A stretch of DNA of 64,000 nt, taken from Mesostigma viride (lineage: Eukaryota > Streptophyta > Mesostigmatophyceae > Mesostigmatales > Mesostigmataceae). Under the pieces are notes generated by a model. It made no database searches. It was not told the DNA's origin and was given only the letters and a program-made list of their open reading frames with translations. This document shows, one piece after another, positions 32,456-44,432 of this stretch (positions are counted from its first letter, which is position 1; each line of letters opens with the position of its first letter). Location of the stretch: contig RPFO01000667.1 in NCBI GenBank assembly GCA_009746045.1, positions 4,124,862-4,188,861 of the forward strand. The letters run 5' to 3'. The translations under genes and the position numbers were made by a program.

Positions 32456-32640
32456 CTTAAGCGTGGCGGTGGGCCGAAGTGTAGCGTGACCCACAACGAC
32501 GTTGTGGATCACGCCACCACATACAGTGCATACAAAAGCGCCTTAGCGTGTGGCAGTAGACCGAAGTGCACCCGGCGTGTACACCGGCCGTGTACACCCG
32601 GAGTGTACACCCGTGTGCACCCACTTACATGTACAGGCAG
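32456..32640 (-). repeat. Foldback repeat family, copy 4 (inverted)
   Basis: Matches the copies at 13727 and 20844 in inverse order, ending CCCACTTACATGTACAGGCA. The shared outer phrase TGCCTGTACATGTA suggests one true end of the family. It lies directly next to the inverted tail pair. Confidence 0.75.
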
Positions 32641-33434
32641 TTATCATATTATGCGGAAAAGTGTCAGATAAGAGCGCCTAAGGGTAGACATGTATTTAAG
32701 TACGTGAAAGGCATGCGCTGCACACTGTTTATCCCCACTTCTATAAATTAAATTAGAAGCTAAGATAAGGAGATAGTTCATACATAGATAGCTGTTGTCC
32801 TGTCTTACGTACACGTGTATGTAATGCGTGCGCCGGACGAGGGTACACGTTCACGATGAATGACATACACCGCATCCACATTTTTTGGTACACGTTATGC
32901 ACGTCCACGATTTATACTTTACATAATGTGCGAATTTCGCACAAGCCATCGTCAATGATGCTATGCTTTCAGTACATATAAACAGTCCAAGCGAACACAT
33001 TATATTTCATGAGCCTGTCGGGCAAAATTAATTTTGGCGTGTATGCCAAATTTTAACACGTCGATATGGCATGGCGGCTGTACGTACCGGTGGCAGCCCT
33101 TACGCACCTTTCGTAAATACGAGGAAGCCAGACGTAAATAACTGAGGATCGAATTTCAGACTTCTGACTTCCGCCGCATCCTTTTTAACCGCAACGCGTC
33201 AGTTCATTATTGGCCCCTACATCGAGGGTACCCCATGTTTGTTGCGTTTCTCCCTCGTTGCGGAACCGCAAAATCGGTGAGTGCCACTTGCGGAACTGGC
33301 TATGGCGATTCTTCCTGACCCCGTATCTTTCTGTAGACATAAGCTTTTACGCAACGGAAGGTGGCGTTGGATAGCCCTACACTTCCTTCATATAAATACG
33401 TCATTTAATTTTTTTTGATTAGTTGCGTAACTAG

Positions 33435-35504
33435 TTGCGTTACCGCGTGTTGGTACTGTACCGCATGGGCCCAGTCGAGCTGGTGGAGCTCAAGAAGATC
33501 CTCATTTCGCTGCTCGACGCCGGGCTCATTGAGCCAAGCAACAGCCCCTTCTCAGCAGGCGTGCTGCTCGTTCCCAAGCCTGGGGGCAAGTGGCGTTTGG
33601 TGACTGACTACCAGAAGCTGAACGCCATCACTGTCAAGTCCCGATATCCCCTGCATGCCGAGAATCGACGACATCTTCAACCGTGTCCAAGGGGCTACGT
33701 GCTTCACCGCCATCGACTGTGCGGACGGGTTTTGGCAGCTGCGCATCGCGCCAGAGGACTGCCACAAGACCGCGTTCGCCACGCCCTTCGGCCACTACCA
33801 GTTTCAGGTGGCGGCAATGGGCCTGTGTAATTCGCCTGCGTCTTTCCAGATGCTGATGAACGACATCCTCCGTCCGGTGATGGGCACGGCCCACCTGCCG
33901 CAGGTAGACCTCCAAGGATATGACGGATCCGCAGAAGGGGGCGCGCCCACCATGGACCTACAAGCGCACGTGCGCGCTGGAGTACCCATTACAATTCGTT
34001 CAAGTGGCCCGCCGGAGCGGCTGTACAATTTTTCCCAGTGAGCGCGCTGCCAAGTGTACTTGTGGGCAAATTTTTAGGTGCCCCGTCACTTCGAGGTACT
34101 AAAAACTAGGCTACGGTACGAATTCAGCGAATTTCAGCGAATTTTCAGTCGAACCAAAGGAAGTGACGCCAACTACCAAAAAGTTTCCGTTACGAATTTT
34201 CAGCCCAACACTCGCGCAAAATGAAGTGACGGCAACTACCAAAAAGTTTCCGTTACGAATTTTCACTCCCACACGTTTGCACAAAAGGAAGTGACGGCAA
34301 CTACCAAAAAGTTTCCGTTACGAATTTTCAGTCCCACACTTCGCGCAAATTTTAGTAGGGCTGCACGCAAGCTACCTTTCAAAATTTTGCGCTAGTATGG
34401 AACGCATTTCATTCGTCTGGAGGAACGCTGCCCGCCAACTACCCCCGTTCAGAAAGTTCCGCCGAAATTTACCCGAGATTTGGAAATCTGAACGGCCGCG
34501 CAAATTTTAGTAGGGCTGCACGCAAGCTACCTTTCAAAATTTTGCGCAAGTATGGAACGCAATTCATTCGTCCGGAGGAATGCTGCTCGTCAACTGCCCC
34601 CGTTCAGAAAGTTGCGCCGAACTTTACTTGAGATTTGGAAATCTGAACGTGCGGTTGGAGTTTCGCGGGGAAACCCAAGTTCCCAAGTAATTCACCAATG
34701 ACGCGCTTCGAACACTTGTCCGCTAAAACCTAAGCAGCCGCTCCGGCTGGCCACTTAAACGAAACTTGATGTGGACGACATTCTGGTGTACTCCAGGACG
34801 TTCGAGGAGCACCTGGAGGATGTTGACGCAGTACTGCAGATCATGGAAGACGAGCACCTGTCGGCGCGGAAGGCCAAGGTGCGCGCCGGCCGCTGTGTGC
34901 CCTTTTTGGGCCATACCCTGTCCGCGGACGCCAGTTTGTGCGCAGTTTCCTGGGGTTGGCATCCTACTACCGACGGTTCATTCCGAGGTTTGCCACCATC
35001 GCCGCCCCGATCAACGCTCTTCTCAAGAAGGGTACCCAGTTCCTTTGGGCTGAGCAGTGCCAGCAGGCTTTCGAGGCACTTAAGCGCCACCTCACCACAG
35101 CGCCTGTCCTCGTCCTGCCGGATCCGCTAGGCTCCCTTCCTTTTGTCGTGGCTACCGACGCCAGCAAGGTGGCCATCGGGGGCGTTCTCCTGCAGGATCA
35201 AGGCAAGGGCCTTCAGCCCATTGAGTACATCTCACGCACGATGATTCCGGCGGAGCGGAACTATCCAGTGCATCAACAGGAACTCCTGGCAGTAGTTTAC
35301 AGCTGCCACACGTGGCGTCATCATCTTTTGGGGGCCCAGTTTTCGGTGGCCATTAGCGAGCAGGGCGATCTCGACCCCCACCGCCTGGTGATCCACACCG
35401 ACCACCGGCCCCTCACCCACCTCCTGGTGCAGCCCAATCTGACGCCCCGCCAAGCGCGGTGGATTGAGTACTTGTCGCAATTTGCGCCGTTCAAGATCCA
35501 ATAA
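33435..35504 (+). CDS. Gypsy element, RT and RNase H region
   Basis: RT blocks: LIEPSNSPFSAGVLLVPKPG, LVTDYQKLNAITVKSRYPL, FTAIDCADGFWQLRIAPED and VDDILVYSRTFEEH (34766 on). The connection starts FLGLASYYRRFIPRF. RNase H reads FVVATDASKVAIGGVL, ERNYPVHQQELLAVV and LVIHTDHRPL, a complete set of Ty3-type motifs. A DNA insertion separates the palm motif from the upstream blocks. Confidence 0.85.
33995..34763. mobile_element. Short terminal-inverted-repeat element inside the gypsy RT
   Basis: The ends 33995-34023 and 34735-34763 are inverse over 29 bp with two mismatches (core GCCGGAGCGGCTG). Inside, a ~52-bp unit (GGCAACTACCAAAAAGTTTC plus CGTTACGAATTTTCA) occurs three times (34160-34340) and a ~65-bp unit (AATTTTAGTAGGGCTGCACG plus flank) twice (34348 and 34504). 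No coding capacity, so non-autonomous. I could not identify a clean target duplication, and the exact insertion borders may lie outside the inverted repeats. Confidence 0.65.
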
Positions 35505-36084
35505 TATGTCAAGGGTGCGGACAATGTGGTGCCCGACGCCCTCTCGCGACGGGCGGACTATTGGTTCTACGAGGACATGGACGTGCTTCATACCACCTGT
35601 GTACCAGTGGCCGCCTCGGGGACCGCCTATGGCGCGGAGCCACGGTCCCCCCGGGCCCGCCACCTGTTTCATCTCGGGCACACAACCATGGATGACTTGT
35701 CACCCCTCCTGGACGAGCCGGCGCGGCAGAGCGCCCACGAGGACGTGGACACCCCCGGGGACGGGGAGGCCGGGTCGCATACGCGCGTGCCCCTCAGTCA
35801 CGTGGTGCCGCCCCAGGGAATTTTTCAGCTTCAGCCGCTCGGCCCCCCCACAGTCTTCTCAGAATTCGTCAACCAGGCGAGGACGGATGCGGAGGACTCG
35901 GCCGAGGACGCGTTCACAGTTACGTCGGACCTAGAGACGATGATCAGTCGTTTCACGGTCACGGAAGAAGCGGCGCTCGAGGCCATCAGAGCACATGATT
36001 CCCCAGCAGATGGGCGCTTTCCCTTGCAAGTTCCAGGAAGGGCGCCTGTTTGTGGGTGTCCAGCCGGAGGAATGGCGGCTGTAC

Positions 36085-37494
36085 GTCCCTGAGCTGTGTA
36101 GAGACGCTTTGCTCCACGAGCTCCATGACTCCCTCCTAGGCGGACATCAAGGGAGTCACCGTCTCCTTCCCCGGGCCCGCAAGCATTTCTACTGGCCAGG
36201 GATGAAGGAGTATATCGAGACGTATGTACGCCAGTGCCCCTCGTGCCAGATCATGAAGTCCAGGAACACGGGCTCTCAAGCCGTCCCTAAGACAGACTGT
36301 AGTACAAATCCATATTAGGCGTCTGACGTTGCCTGATCCGATGGGTCCGTGGGATTCCATCATGATGGACTTCATCGGCCCGTTCAAGAAGACGAAGAGC
36401 GGCAATTAACAGCATGGTCTTGGTGTTCGTGGACCGCCTGACGCGTATGTATCACCTGGCCCCATGTCCGGTCGACCTCACGGCGGAAGAGTGCGCCAAG
36501 ATATACCTGACTCACGTGTTCCGGTTCCACGGGCTCAGCCGACGTACAGTTCCTCTCTGACCGCGACAAGCTCTTCACGGCCAAATTCTGGCAGGAGTTT
36601 TTCGAGCGGCTGGGCACCAAGGTGTCGCTGGGCACGGCCTATCACAGCTCGTCGTCGCACCTGGTGGAGCGGCTGAACCGCACAGTGCAAGAGACCATGC
36701 GTCACTACACCGACGCGGTGGGTAGCAATTGGGAGGAACTTCTGGGCTTGGTGGAGTTCTCCCTGAACAATGCCCCCCAGGCCGCCCATGGATTCACTCC
36801 CTTTTTCCTCAACTCCGGCCGGCACCCTCTCAAACCGCCCGAATTGCTCCTGAGCCCCGGACTTGGAGAGGATCAGGTCAAACTGGACACCCTCCAGGGG
36901 GTCGATCGGCTGCTGCAGCCGATGCACCAGGCGCATAACAGCGCAGTCCAGGGTTACCGCGCAGCGGCAGAGCGGTATCTGGACAGGACAGCCGGAAAGC
37001 GGGATAACCGGACGCCGTCCATCGAGGTGGGCGATTGGGTCCTGGTGGAGGGCCCGCAGATCGGACGATTTTCACACAAGGTGGAGAAGGAGCTGAAGAC
37101 TAAGCTTCGTCCCATGTTCCTGGGTCCCTACAAGGTCCTCGCCAAGTTTGACGATGTCATGTTCCAGGTGGACATTCCAGTGTCATGGAACCTCACGTCC
37201 AACCGGTTCCATCGTGACCAGCTCAAGTTGTATAACCAGAACACCATCCAGGGCCGAGTCAATCGACCCCCAGCCCCGCTGGATTTCAATCCGGACACGG
37301 GGGAACAGGAGGATGAGGTGGCTGCGATCGTGGGACACCGGGATGTCAAACGGGGACGCGGGGTCCAGCGACAATACCGGGTGCGATGGCGATTCGCGCA
37401 GCATGAGTCTGAGGACTCCTGGCGCACCGCTACTGAGTTAGCTGGGTGCGCCCGTTTACTAGAAGCATACAAGAAGACGCACCAGTTGCGTTAG
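36085..37494 (+). CDS. Gypsy element, integrase with chromodomain
   Basis: The HHCC zinc part (HELHDSLLGGHQGSHR ... CPSCQIMKSR) is followed by the catalytic core with DSIMMDFIGPF and HLVERLNRTVQE. Then come the GPY/F-like module (LRPMFLGPYKVL) and a C-terminal chromodomain (QYRVRWRFAQHESEDSW). By family knowledge the chromodomain steers integration to particular chromatin. This is a clear chromovirus hallmark. Confidence 0.85.
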
Positions 37495-37853
37495 CAGGCT
37501 ACATACGGTACAGCGGTGTAGGGTGAAGGTGGTGTGTGAGCCGGGTACTAGGTACACGCCGCCTGACGCCCTGGTATTTTGTGTGTGGTCTATGCAGGGG
37601 GACGCCGCGGAGGCGCTTCCCAGGGGACCGACTTCTTTCAGTGCCGCGGAGGCAGCAGATACAGAAATACGGGAAGCAGAGGGGGAGCCATTCGAAGAAG
37701 ATCTGGTTGACCTGGACATGCCGGATCAACTCGAGGTCCCTCAACCCCAGAAAAGAATACGAGGGCGCAGACCGCTCGCGGAGAGCCTGCAGTCCGAGGA
37801 GATGCCTTAGGGGCTGGAGGGTCGGGAGGTGGGGCCCGTCAGACGGGGCCCTC

Positions 37854-38470
37854 AGTTGTGAGGGTGAGAATGCCACGAATTCCGCCATGGTTCTTGCAGG
37901 AAGTTGCCTTTATTAATAACAAGGAAACACAGACGTAAGTCACGTCACTTCCAAGACTGCACGCAGCACAGACGACAGGGTCGCAGTGCCAAGAGAACGT
38001 GCACGCAAGAACTAGCGTCCCGGTGTGACCAAGTCACTCATATAGCTTGCTAGGGACGCGTCCAAGTATTCGGCTGCACTGTCACAGCTGAACTGTCAAT
38101 CAATTGATTACACAGACTCTGGCACGCCTTTGGCGCGCAGATCTATCAATTGTCCATACGGCTAGTCCTGTGGACCTATCCGTACACTAGTCAGCATCAA
38201 TTGTCTCATAGGTCCTGGCGCGCTACAGCACGCCTACCTATCAATTGACCATCAAGTCCTGTACAAGTCCTGTCAACGTCCTGCGGACTATCAAAGTGAC
38301 ACTTGTACATCCTGTGTCCGTACGCGCCCACAGTGGCGCGCCGGGTACTGTCGGCACAGCCTAGGAAACGTCATAACTTTTACGTTCCTTAACCAAATGA
38401 GGCGTTCAAGGTGCCGTTGGAAAGAGCGTAACAATCTCTATCCATCTAACGTAAATCCTTTACGTTAACT
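37854..38470 (-). repeat. Element 2, 3' LTR
   Basis: 617 bp, identical by eye to 53797-54413. It contains several TATCAATTG-type palindromes and TGGCGCGC blocks. Confidence 0.9.
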
Positions 38471-39123
38471 CCAATCCCTTCTTTTCTTTAGGGATCACAT
38501 CCCCTGCCAGGGACCCTTGAAGTAGCTTGACATGTCCTTCACTCCAGCTTGAAGCTTGAACAGATGTCTTTAATGGCCAATGCCATTCCCCCAGCCCTTT
38601 CTTTTAAGGAACTGGAAAAGAAACAGATCTGCCACAGGGAAAACCATTCCATGAGAAATGGATAAAAACCTATGGAAGTGGCATTACAGAGTACCACCAG
38701 ATATTAGAAGCACACAAAATTAAATACATACAGGTTAATTCTATGAGGTCTTCTCCAGGAATTAATCCCATCACCTCGGTAGAGCCTCCAGTACAATGAC
38801 CTTCTGGCGGTGAGTTACATTAATCCCAGATACTAATCCCATAAAACCCAGTACATATTCAATATAAGTACAATAAATCCATGACAATTAAAATACCACT
38901 TGACAAAGTAAGGCGTATTACAATAGTTTGCCTGTCATTCTCTCAACAGGGGTCTATTGGCGCCCGTCTTACGGCGCCCGTCTACTTGCCAGATGGTAAA
39001 CTGCCACAGCAAACAAATGACAAAATGAAACACATAGGCAACAATTAAATCCTGCCCTGGGGAACTAGGGAAGTCTGAACAGGCAAACACCTGAACAGGC
39101 CAGCTTGTAGAAACATAATACCA

Positions 39124-39137
39124 GGGAATCGAACCCC
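39124..39137 (-). other. tRNA T-arm-like hairpin in element 2 3' UTR
   Basis: Minus strand CGGGGTTCGATTCCCTG forms a 5-bp stem (one G-T) around TTCGATT. The flanks differ from those of element 1, while the T-arm core is kept. Confidence 0.5.
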
Positions 39138-39420
39138 GCCCTATAAACCCCAGTATGAAGGTTCCCAGACCATTGTGAGAAGTATGTACAAATATACATG
39201 TCTTTTAAAATAGAATACATGGTCTGTAATGGACCTGTCAACCTTGTGTAGTCAACAGCATGAACCCCAGCCAAAACCTGGCTGTATCCTGATTATGATC
39301 AGAGTGAGTGTACCATGGTCCATGAGCCTTAGTACAGACTAAAATACAGGTATTATGCCAGTCACAATGCTGACACTACCACACAATCTGCTCTCCAATC
39401 CCCTATAACCATGCACCAGC

Positions 39421-40163
39421 TTAGACAGCTTGCTGAGATGGGTCCATCAGAGACTGAAGAACCTTGTATTGCACTGCTGCCTTCTGCACTAGCTTGGTCA
39501 AAGCATCAGCAGGATTGTCAACCCCAGGGATATGCTCAATATTGGCCAAGGAGGACAATTCCTTAAGAAGGAGATAATCCAAGTCCCTACTTCTGGCCAT
39601 CTGCCTGTGCACAAACTGCACCATCCCCATGGAGTCTGTTTTTAGAAGAGTGGTAACCTGAAGTGGCCAAGGAGTGTTAGAAGTCATCTGATGAAGCAAC
39701 TCCTTCAGATAAAGGCTTGTGTGAATGCCTTCACAAATAGCCCTGCATTCTGCCACATCACTGCTGACAGCCACCCGTTTGTGCAGGCGACTAAACCAGC
39801 TCACCAAACTCCCCAGGCCTTCCTGTCTGAGCACAAAGAGCCCTGCAGCCCTGCCCCTGACCTTGGAGACCTGCCTGCTGTCCATTGAGCTATCCACATA
39901 CAGCTCCATGCAAATGGGTTGTGATAAATCCACTGCAGACAACAGAATGCCAGATGAAGCCCTGACCTGATCAGCCACCTTGGCAGACCCTAGCTCCACC
40001 AGCATGTCATCAGGCAACCTGGCTATGACCATAAGATCTGGCCTGGAAATGCCTGCCACCCAAGCAACCATGCCCCTCACCATGGGACACAGTGCCTGTG
40101 TGATGGTTGGAGGAAGCTTGCTAATGAGGGTCTCTTGATAATCATTGCCCCCCACCAGCAGCA
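39421..40163 (-). CDS. Element 2, end of RT and RNase H
   Basis: Beyond the passenger block the minus strand gives a complete RNase H: YVDSSMDSR, ECRAICEGIH, DSMGMVQFVHRQ and IPGVDNPADALTKL. It is strongly similar to the same part of element 1. The 3' UTR down to 38471 follows. Confidence 0.85.
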
Positions 40164-41237
40164 TACGCAGTTAGGTTAATATTGTGCGGAAACCTTTTTG
40201 CCACTTGGGCTACTCAGGTTCCGCACAATATTACCGGCGATAACCACTCGCCGGACACTCAAGTTCACGACGTCGTGAACTTGAGTGTCCGGCGAGTGGT
40301 TATCGCCGGTAATATTGTGCGGAACCTGAGTAGCCCAAGTGGCAAAAAGGTTTCCGCACAATATTAACCTAACTAAAACCTAGCCTCTTGGGGCGAGGAC
40401 GAATCACTAGGCTCGGAACACCCGTATGCATGAATATGATCGAATATAAGCATCTCGTTGGTGCAAATATCGATATGAATATGATCGAATATGAGCATCT
40501 CCTTGGTGCGCATATGATTAGAGCCGGGTGCCAAATCGGAACGAATTATTCCCCCAAATAATCCGCTTCCGAGTGGATTCGAACCTGCGCCCCGCAAGGA
40601 TCCAGGTCTTAGTTAGGTTAATATTGTGCGGAAACCTTTTTGCCACTTGGGCTACTCAGGTTCCGCACAATATTACCGGCGATAACCACTCGCCGGACAC
40701 TCAAGTTCACGACGTCGTGAACTTGAGTGTCCGGCGAGTGGTTATCGCCGGTAATATTGTGCGGAACCTGAGTAGCCCAAGTGGCAAAAAGGTTTCCGCA
40801 CAATATTAACCTAACTAAGACCTGGATCCTTGCGGGGCGCAGGTTCGAATCCACTCGGAAGCGGATTATTTGGGGGAATAATTCGTTCCGATTTGGCACC
40901 CGGCTCTAATCATATGCGCACCAAGGAGATGCTCATATTCGATCATATTCATATCGATATTTGCACCAACGAGATGCTTATATTCGATCATATTCATGCA
41001 TACGGGTGTTCCGAGCCTAGTGATTCGTCCTCGCCCCAAGAGGCTAGGTTTTAGTTAGGTTAATATTGTGCGGAAACCTTTTTGCCACTTGGGCTACTCA
41101 GGTTCCGCACAATATTACCGGCGATAACCACTCGCCGGACACTCAAGTTCACGACGTCGTGAACTTGAGTGTCCGGCGAGTGGTTATCGCCGGTAATATT
41201 GTGCGGAACCTGAGTAGCCCAAGTGGCAAAAAGGTTT

Positions 41238-41710
41238 AGTTAGTCTCCATGCTTTGCTGTAGACTAAGTCTCAAAGGCATTGTGAATACAACGTATGAAT
41301 AAGCCTTGTAAACCTACGTTGGTATGTGAATATAAATACCACGTGGGCTATACAGATAGGAATGCTAGTCGAGTCGCATACGTTTCCCTAGATAGGTACT
41401 TTGGGTACTGAGGTACGTGACAGATGTCAGTACCCAGTATACGTAGTGTCCTGTCATTGGACGGTACTAGAGTATCCTAGATAGGGACCGTACTGCAGCG
41501 TGCATTGATTTGTGATCGCACGATGCAGTGACTAGACTGCTACCTGCCATCGTGTGGCCTCGGGCCAACGGTCTGCACCCAACGGTCACTGGCGGCGCAG
41601 CCGGTGAGAGGAACGTTGATAAAGGGTAAACCTATTTTCTAATGAACCAAGCGATTCATTGCTCCAAGCCTTCAGTGTTCTCAAGCAATATATCCCACCG
41701 CATTCTAACT
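41238..41710 (+). repeat. Element 3, 5' LTR
   Basis: 473 bp. Contains TATAAATA near 41331, a likely promoter TATA, about 80 bases after an ATGAATAAGCC phrase. The ATG of gag follows 18 bases after the LTR. Confidence 0.9.
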
Positions 41711-41728
41711 TGAATTTTATTTGCTACC

Positions 41729-44410
41729 ATGGCTATCACGAACAAGACTGTCGCTAAGAAGCTTTCCTACAACGAGGATGATGATGGGCAGGATCGGCGG
41801 ATGCCCAGAGACAACAACAAGAAGCCGGCTGGCGATGCGGCCATTTCCAAGAAAAAGAAAAAGAACAAAAAGACTCACAATGGTTGCCAGGACGAGGGGA
41901 CGGCGGCTGCAAAGCCGACCGACCTACCCCCCTCCCCTGCGAGGCCGGAGGCCGAGACGGCTCCCCCCGGGGAGACCGGCTTACCCTCGACTCCGGCGGC
42001 CGCCCCAGCCGCAACCACGGCTGGCGCGGCCATGGCTGCGGAGACCTCGGTGGTAAACCCCACTGAGGCTCCACAGTCCGGCCCCACGTTGCCATCTCTT
42101 CGGGAGCGTATGCCCCGTCAGACGGCCTCGGTGGCACCGGACGGGACGATTACCTTTCGTCCCGCCACATCAAACCTTAATGTCCCTTTCGCCCAGGGAC
42201 ATAACCACATTGAGCTAACGTTTGGGCGACCCTCTGCGTCCCTTCTTCGCAAGAAGAAGGACATGGAGAGTATTAAACTCGCACGGGTGGTGCGAAAACC
42301 TGTGGAACCCATCGCCGGACAACCAATGTCCGACGATGAGGTATCCGACACTGCCAGTCTCCCCGATGGGGAGACTGAGATCAATCTTACCCCAGCGCTC
42401 CTGGCGGTCGAGCAGGCCGCGCTGGTGGCAAATGAAGAACGCCGAGAGCGGCAGCGGGACCGAGAGGTCCGCCGAGAGGCGGCTTTTCGGCTCGCCGCTA
42501 AGCGGCAAGAATATGAAGAGGAAGCCGCCCGTCGCCTGGCTACCCACCAGGCGATGGCGGACGCGTACCGCGAGGCCACCCAGCGGTTACGTGACCTCTT
42601 AAAAAATGCTGACTATCCCATGCACTATGCGGACAGTCAAGACCTGGCCGAGCTTGCTCGGTCAGCACACTTTAAAACCATGTCCTCCATCACCCAAGCC
42701 AGGGTCACGGAGGCCATCTTGGCCAAACATGGGGTGGTAGCTGAAGAAGCCCCCCCGCTGGAAACCACCAGCAAGAAACCCTCTCCCCCCCAACCCCTGC
42801 AGTACAAGGAGGGACTGCTGGCCCTGGGCGCGAGGAAGGGCAAAGAGGCGGACTGTCCAGTCCGGCCTGCTATGATCATGGGAGAACCACTCCCTGACAT
42901 ACCCGAGGATGAGGCTGCTTTTCAGGCAGCCCTCCGGGAGCATGAGGTACGCAAGGAGATGAAGCGTCTCATGCGGGAGGAGGCCAGGAGGAGAGCAGAG
43001 GCAGACACCCCTGCCCGCCCCTCCACCGATGGGGCTGGACCCAGTGGGGTTACCCGGACACCCCCGGGCTCCCCCAGGGCCACCATGACCCCCCCTCCCC
43101 CTCCCCCACCACCCCAGGTTCGCCCTGTGGGTTGGGGCCCCCTCCCAAACCAGGGGGGGTGGCCAGGACCCCAGGAGGCCCTGGGGGGAGGTGCAGAGGT
43201 GCCACAGGCACCCAACAGGCCTGCTGAGGCCCCCCCAAGGAGCGGGGATGTCCTGGAACAGCTCGCCATTCTCCAGGCCCAGCTGGCCTCGTTGCAAGAT
43301 CAGCAGTTAACAGCTAACCAGCTGCAAACTGTCGAGGGCCTGCGCGCCCTGATGTCGCGGTATGAGCGGGGGACCATCAACCTGGACCCCACCCGCCTGC
43401 AACAAGCAACCGACAGCTTCTTGAGGGCCAACCCCCCTCTCACAGGTGTGTTTAACCCTCATAAAAAGGAATCCAAAATCAATATTGCTGGCTTGCCTGA
43501 GGGTCACACTGTTGAACAAGCTAAGCAATTTGTTTTTGCTTTGGAGTATGGGATGGAAGGTCTTAACCTTAGACATCAGTTTAAGGCTCTCAGGGCCTCC
43601 TCCACATTCCATCAATCATCTCCTGCAATCAGAGCATTGATTCAAACCTATCAGGAACGTACCCTGACACCTGAAGCAGCCATTGAACAGTGGCCTACCT
43701 TTATCACTGATCTGAAACAGCTAGTGCTTACCAATAACCACATGGAAGCAGTAGAACGTTTCAACTGGCTTGCTGCATATAAGGTGAACAAGAATAACCT
43801 CTCTGGGGATGCAAAAACATACAGGGTAATGATTGAGAAAGACCTTGAGCTTCTCAAGCTCCAACCAAGGTATCTCATCCACACCTGGCTAACAAAAGCT
43901 AATTTGCAACCTTCTGTCCTGGCTACCCTGCTTACAGGCCTCAAGTCCCTCTGGGACAACTTCAGAGCTGCCATGCTCTATATCGAGGAGGCAGTGGACC
44001 CCCTGGGTACTGGCAACAACCAGGCCCAGGACCCCAAGGTCCAGGGTGTCCAAGGCCACAAACGCAAGGGGCAGGCCAGCCAGGGGGGGCACCCAAGACC
44101 CACAAGTCCTCCCACCAAGGGGGCAGTGGCTCTCAGGGGCGTGGCAACACGTGGCACCGTGTGCCCCTGCATGGCAACCCCAACAACAACAACAACAACA
44201 ACAACAACAGGTCCCAGCAGGGCAACAATAACAACAGGTCCCAACAGGGCCAAAACAACAACAACAACAGGTCCCAGCAGGGCCAGAACCGGTCCCAGCA
44301 GGGAAACAACAACAACAACAACACAACAACAACCAGCCTGGCAACCCTGGGGGGTCCATAAGGTGCCTGAGGTGCTTCCAACGAGGGCACGCACGGCACA
44401 ACTGCCCCAA
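41729..44410 (+). CDS. Element 3, gag
   Basis: A very long gag. It has a Lys/Ala/Pro-rich N-terminus, a charged coiled coil (42380-42600, ERRERQRDREVRRE), a proline/glycine-rich linker (43000-43250) and a capsid-like helical domain (IAGLPEGHTVEQAKQFVFAL ... YLIHTWLTKANLQPSVLATL). An AAC-repeat tract (44175-44330) follows, and a CX2CX4HX4C knuckle (CLRCFQRGHARHNC) at about 44361-44407. Typical copia gags are several hundred residues shorter. Confidence 0.75.
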
Positions 44411-44432
44411 CAACGACTCCCTGGCCAACGGG

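Larger units (their letters stand above)
31945..33434. other. Repeat-rich stretch without a gene
   Basis: Many TTAATTAA runs (32110-32420), an inverted pair of repeat ends (32344-32454), an inverted foldback copy (32456-32640), then unremarkable sequence to the first RT codons near 33435. I looked for a 5' LTR matching 56913-57496 here and did not find it. Confidence 0.6.

Noticed and set aside
33000-33434. 5' LTR of the gypsy element
   Set aside because: No match to TGTTACGTCCCGGCC or to the rest of the 3' LTR was seen.
40176-41054. Identical small proteins on both strands (61, 93 and 74 codons)
   Set aside because: Mirror images caused by the perfect palindrome, so no evidence of coding selection.
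40169-41258. Assembly fold-back artefact as the sole explanation of the composite palindrome
   Set aside because: A 5-bp target duplication and unique flanks on both sides favour real insertion, but reads should still be checked.
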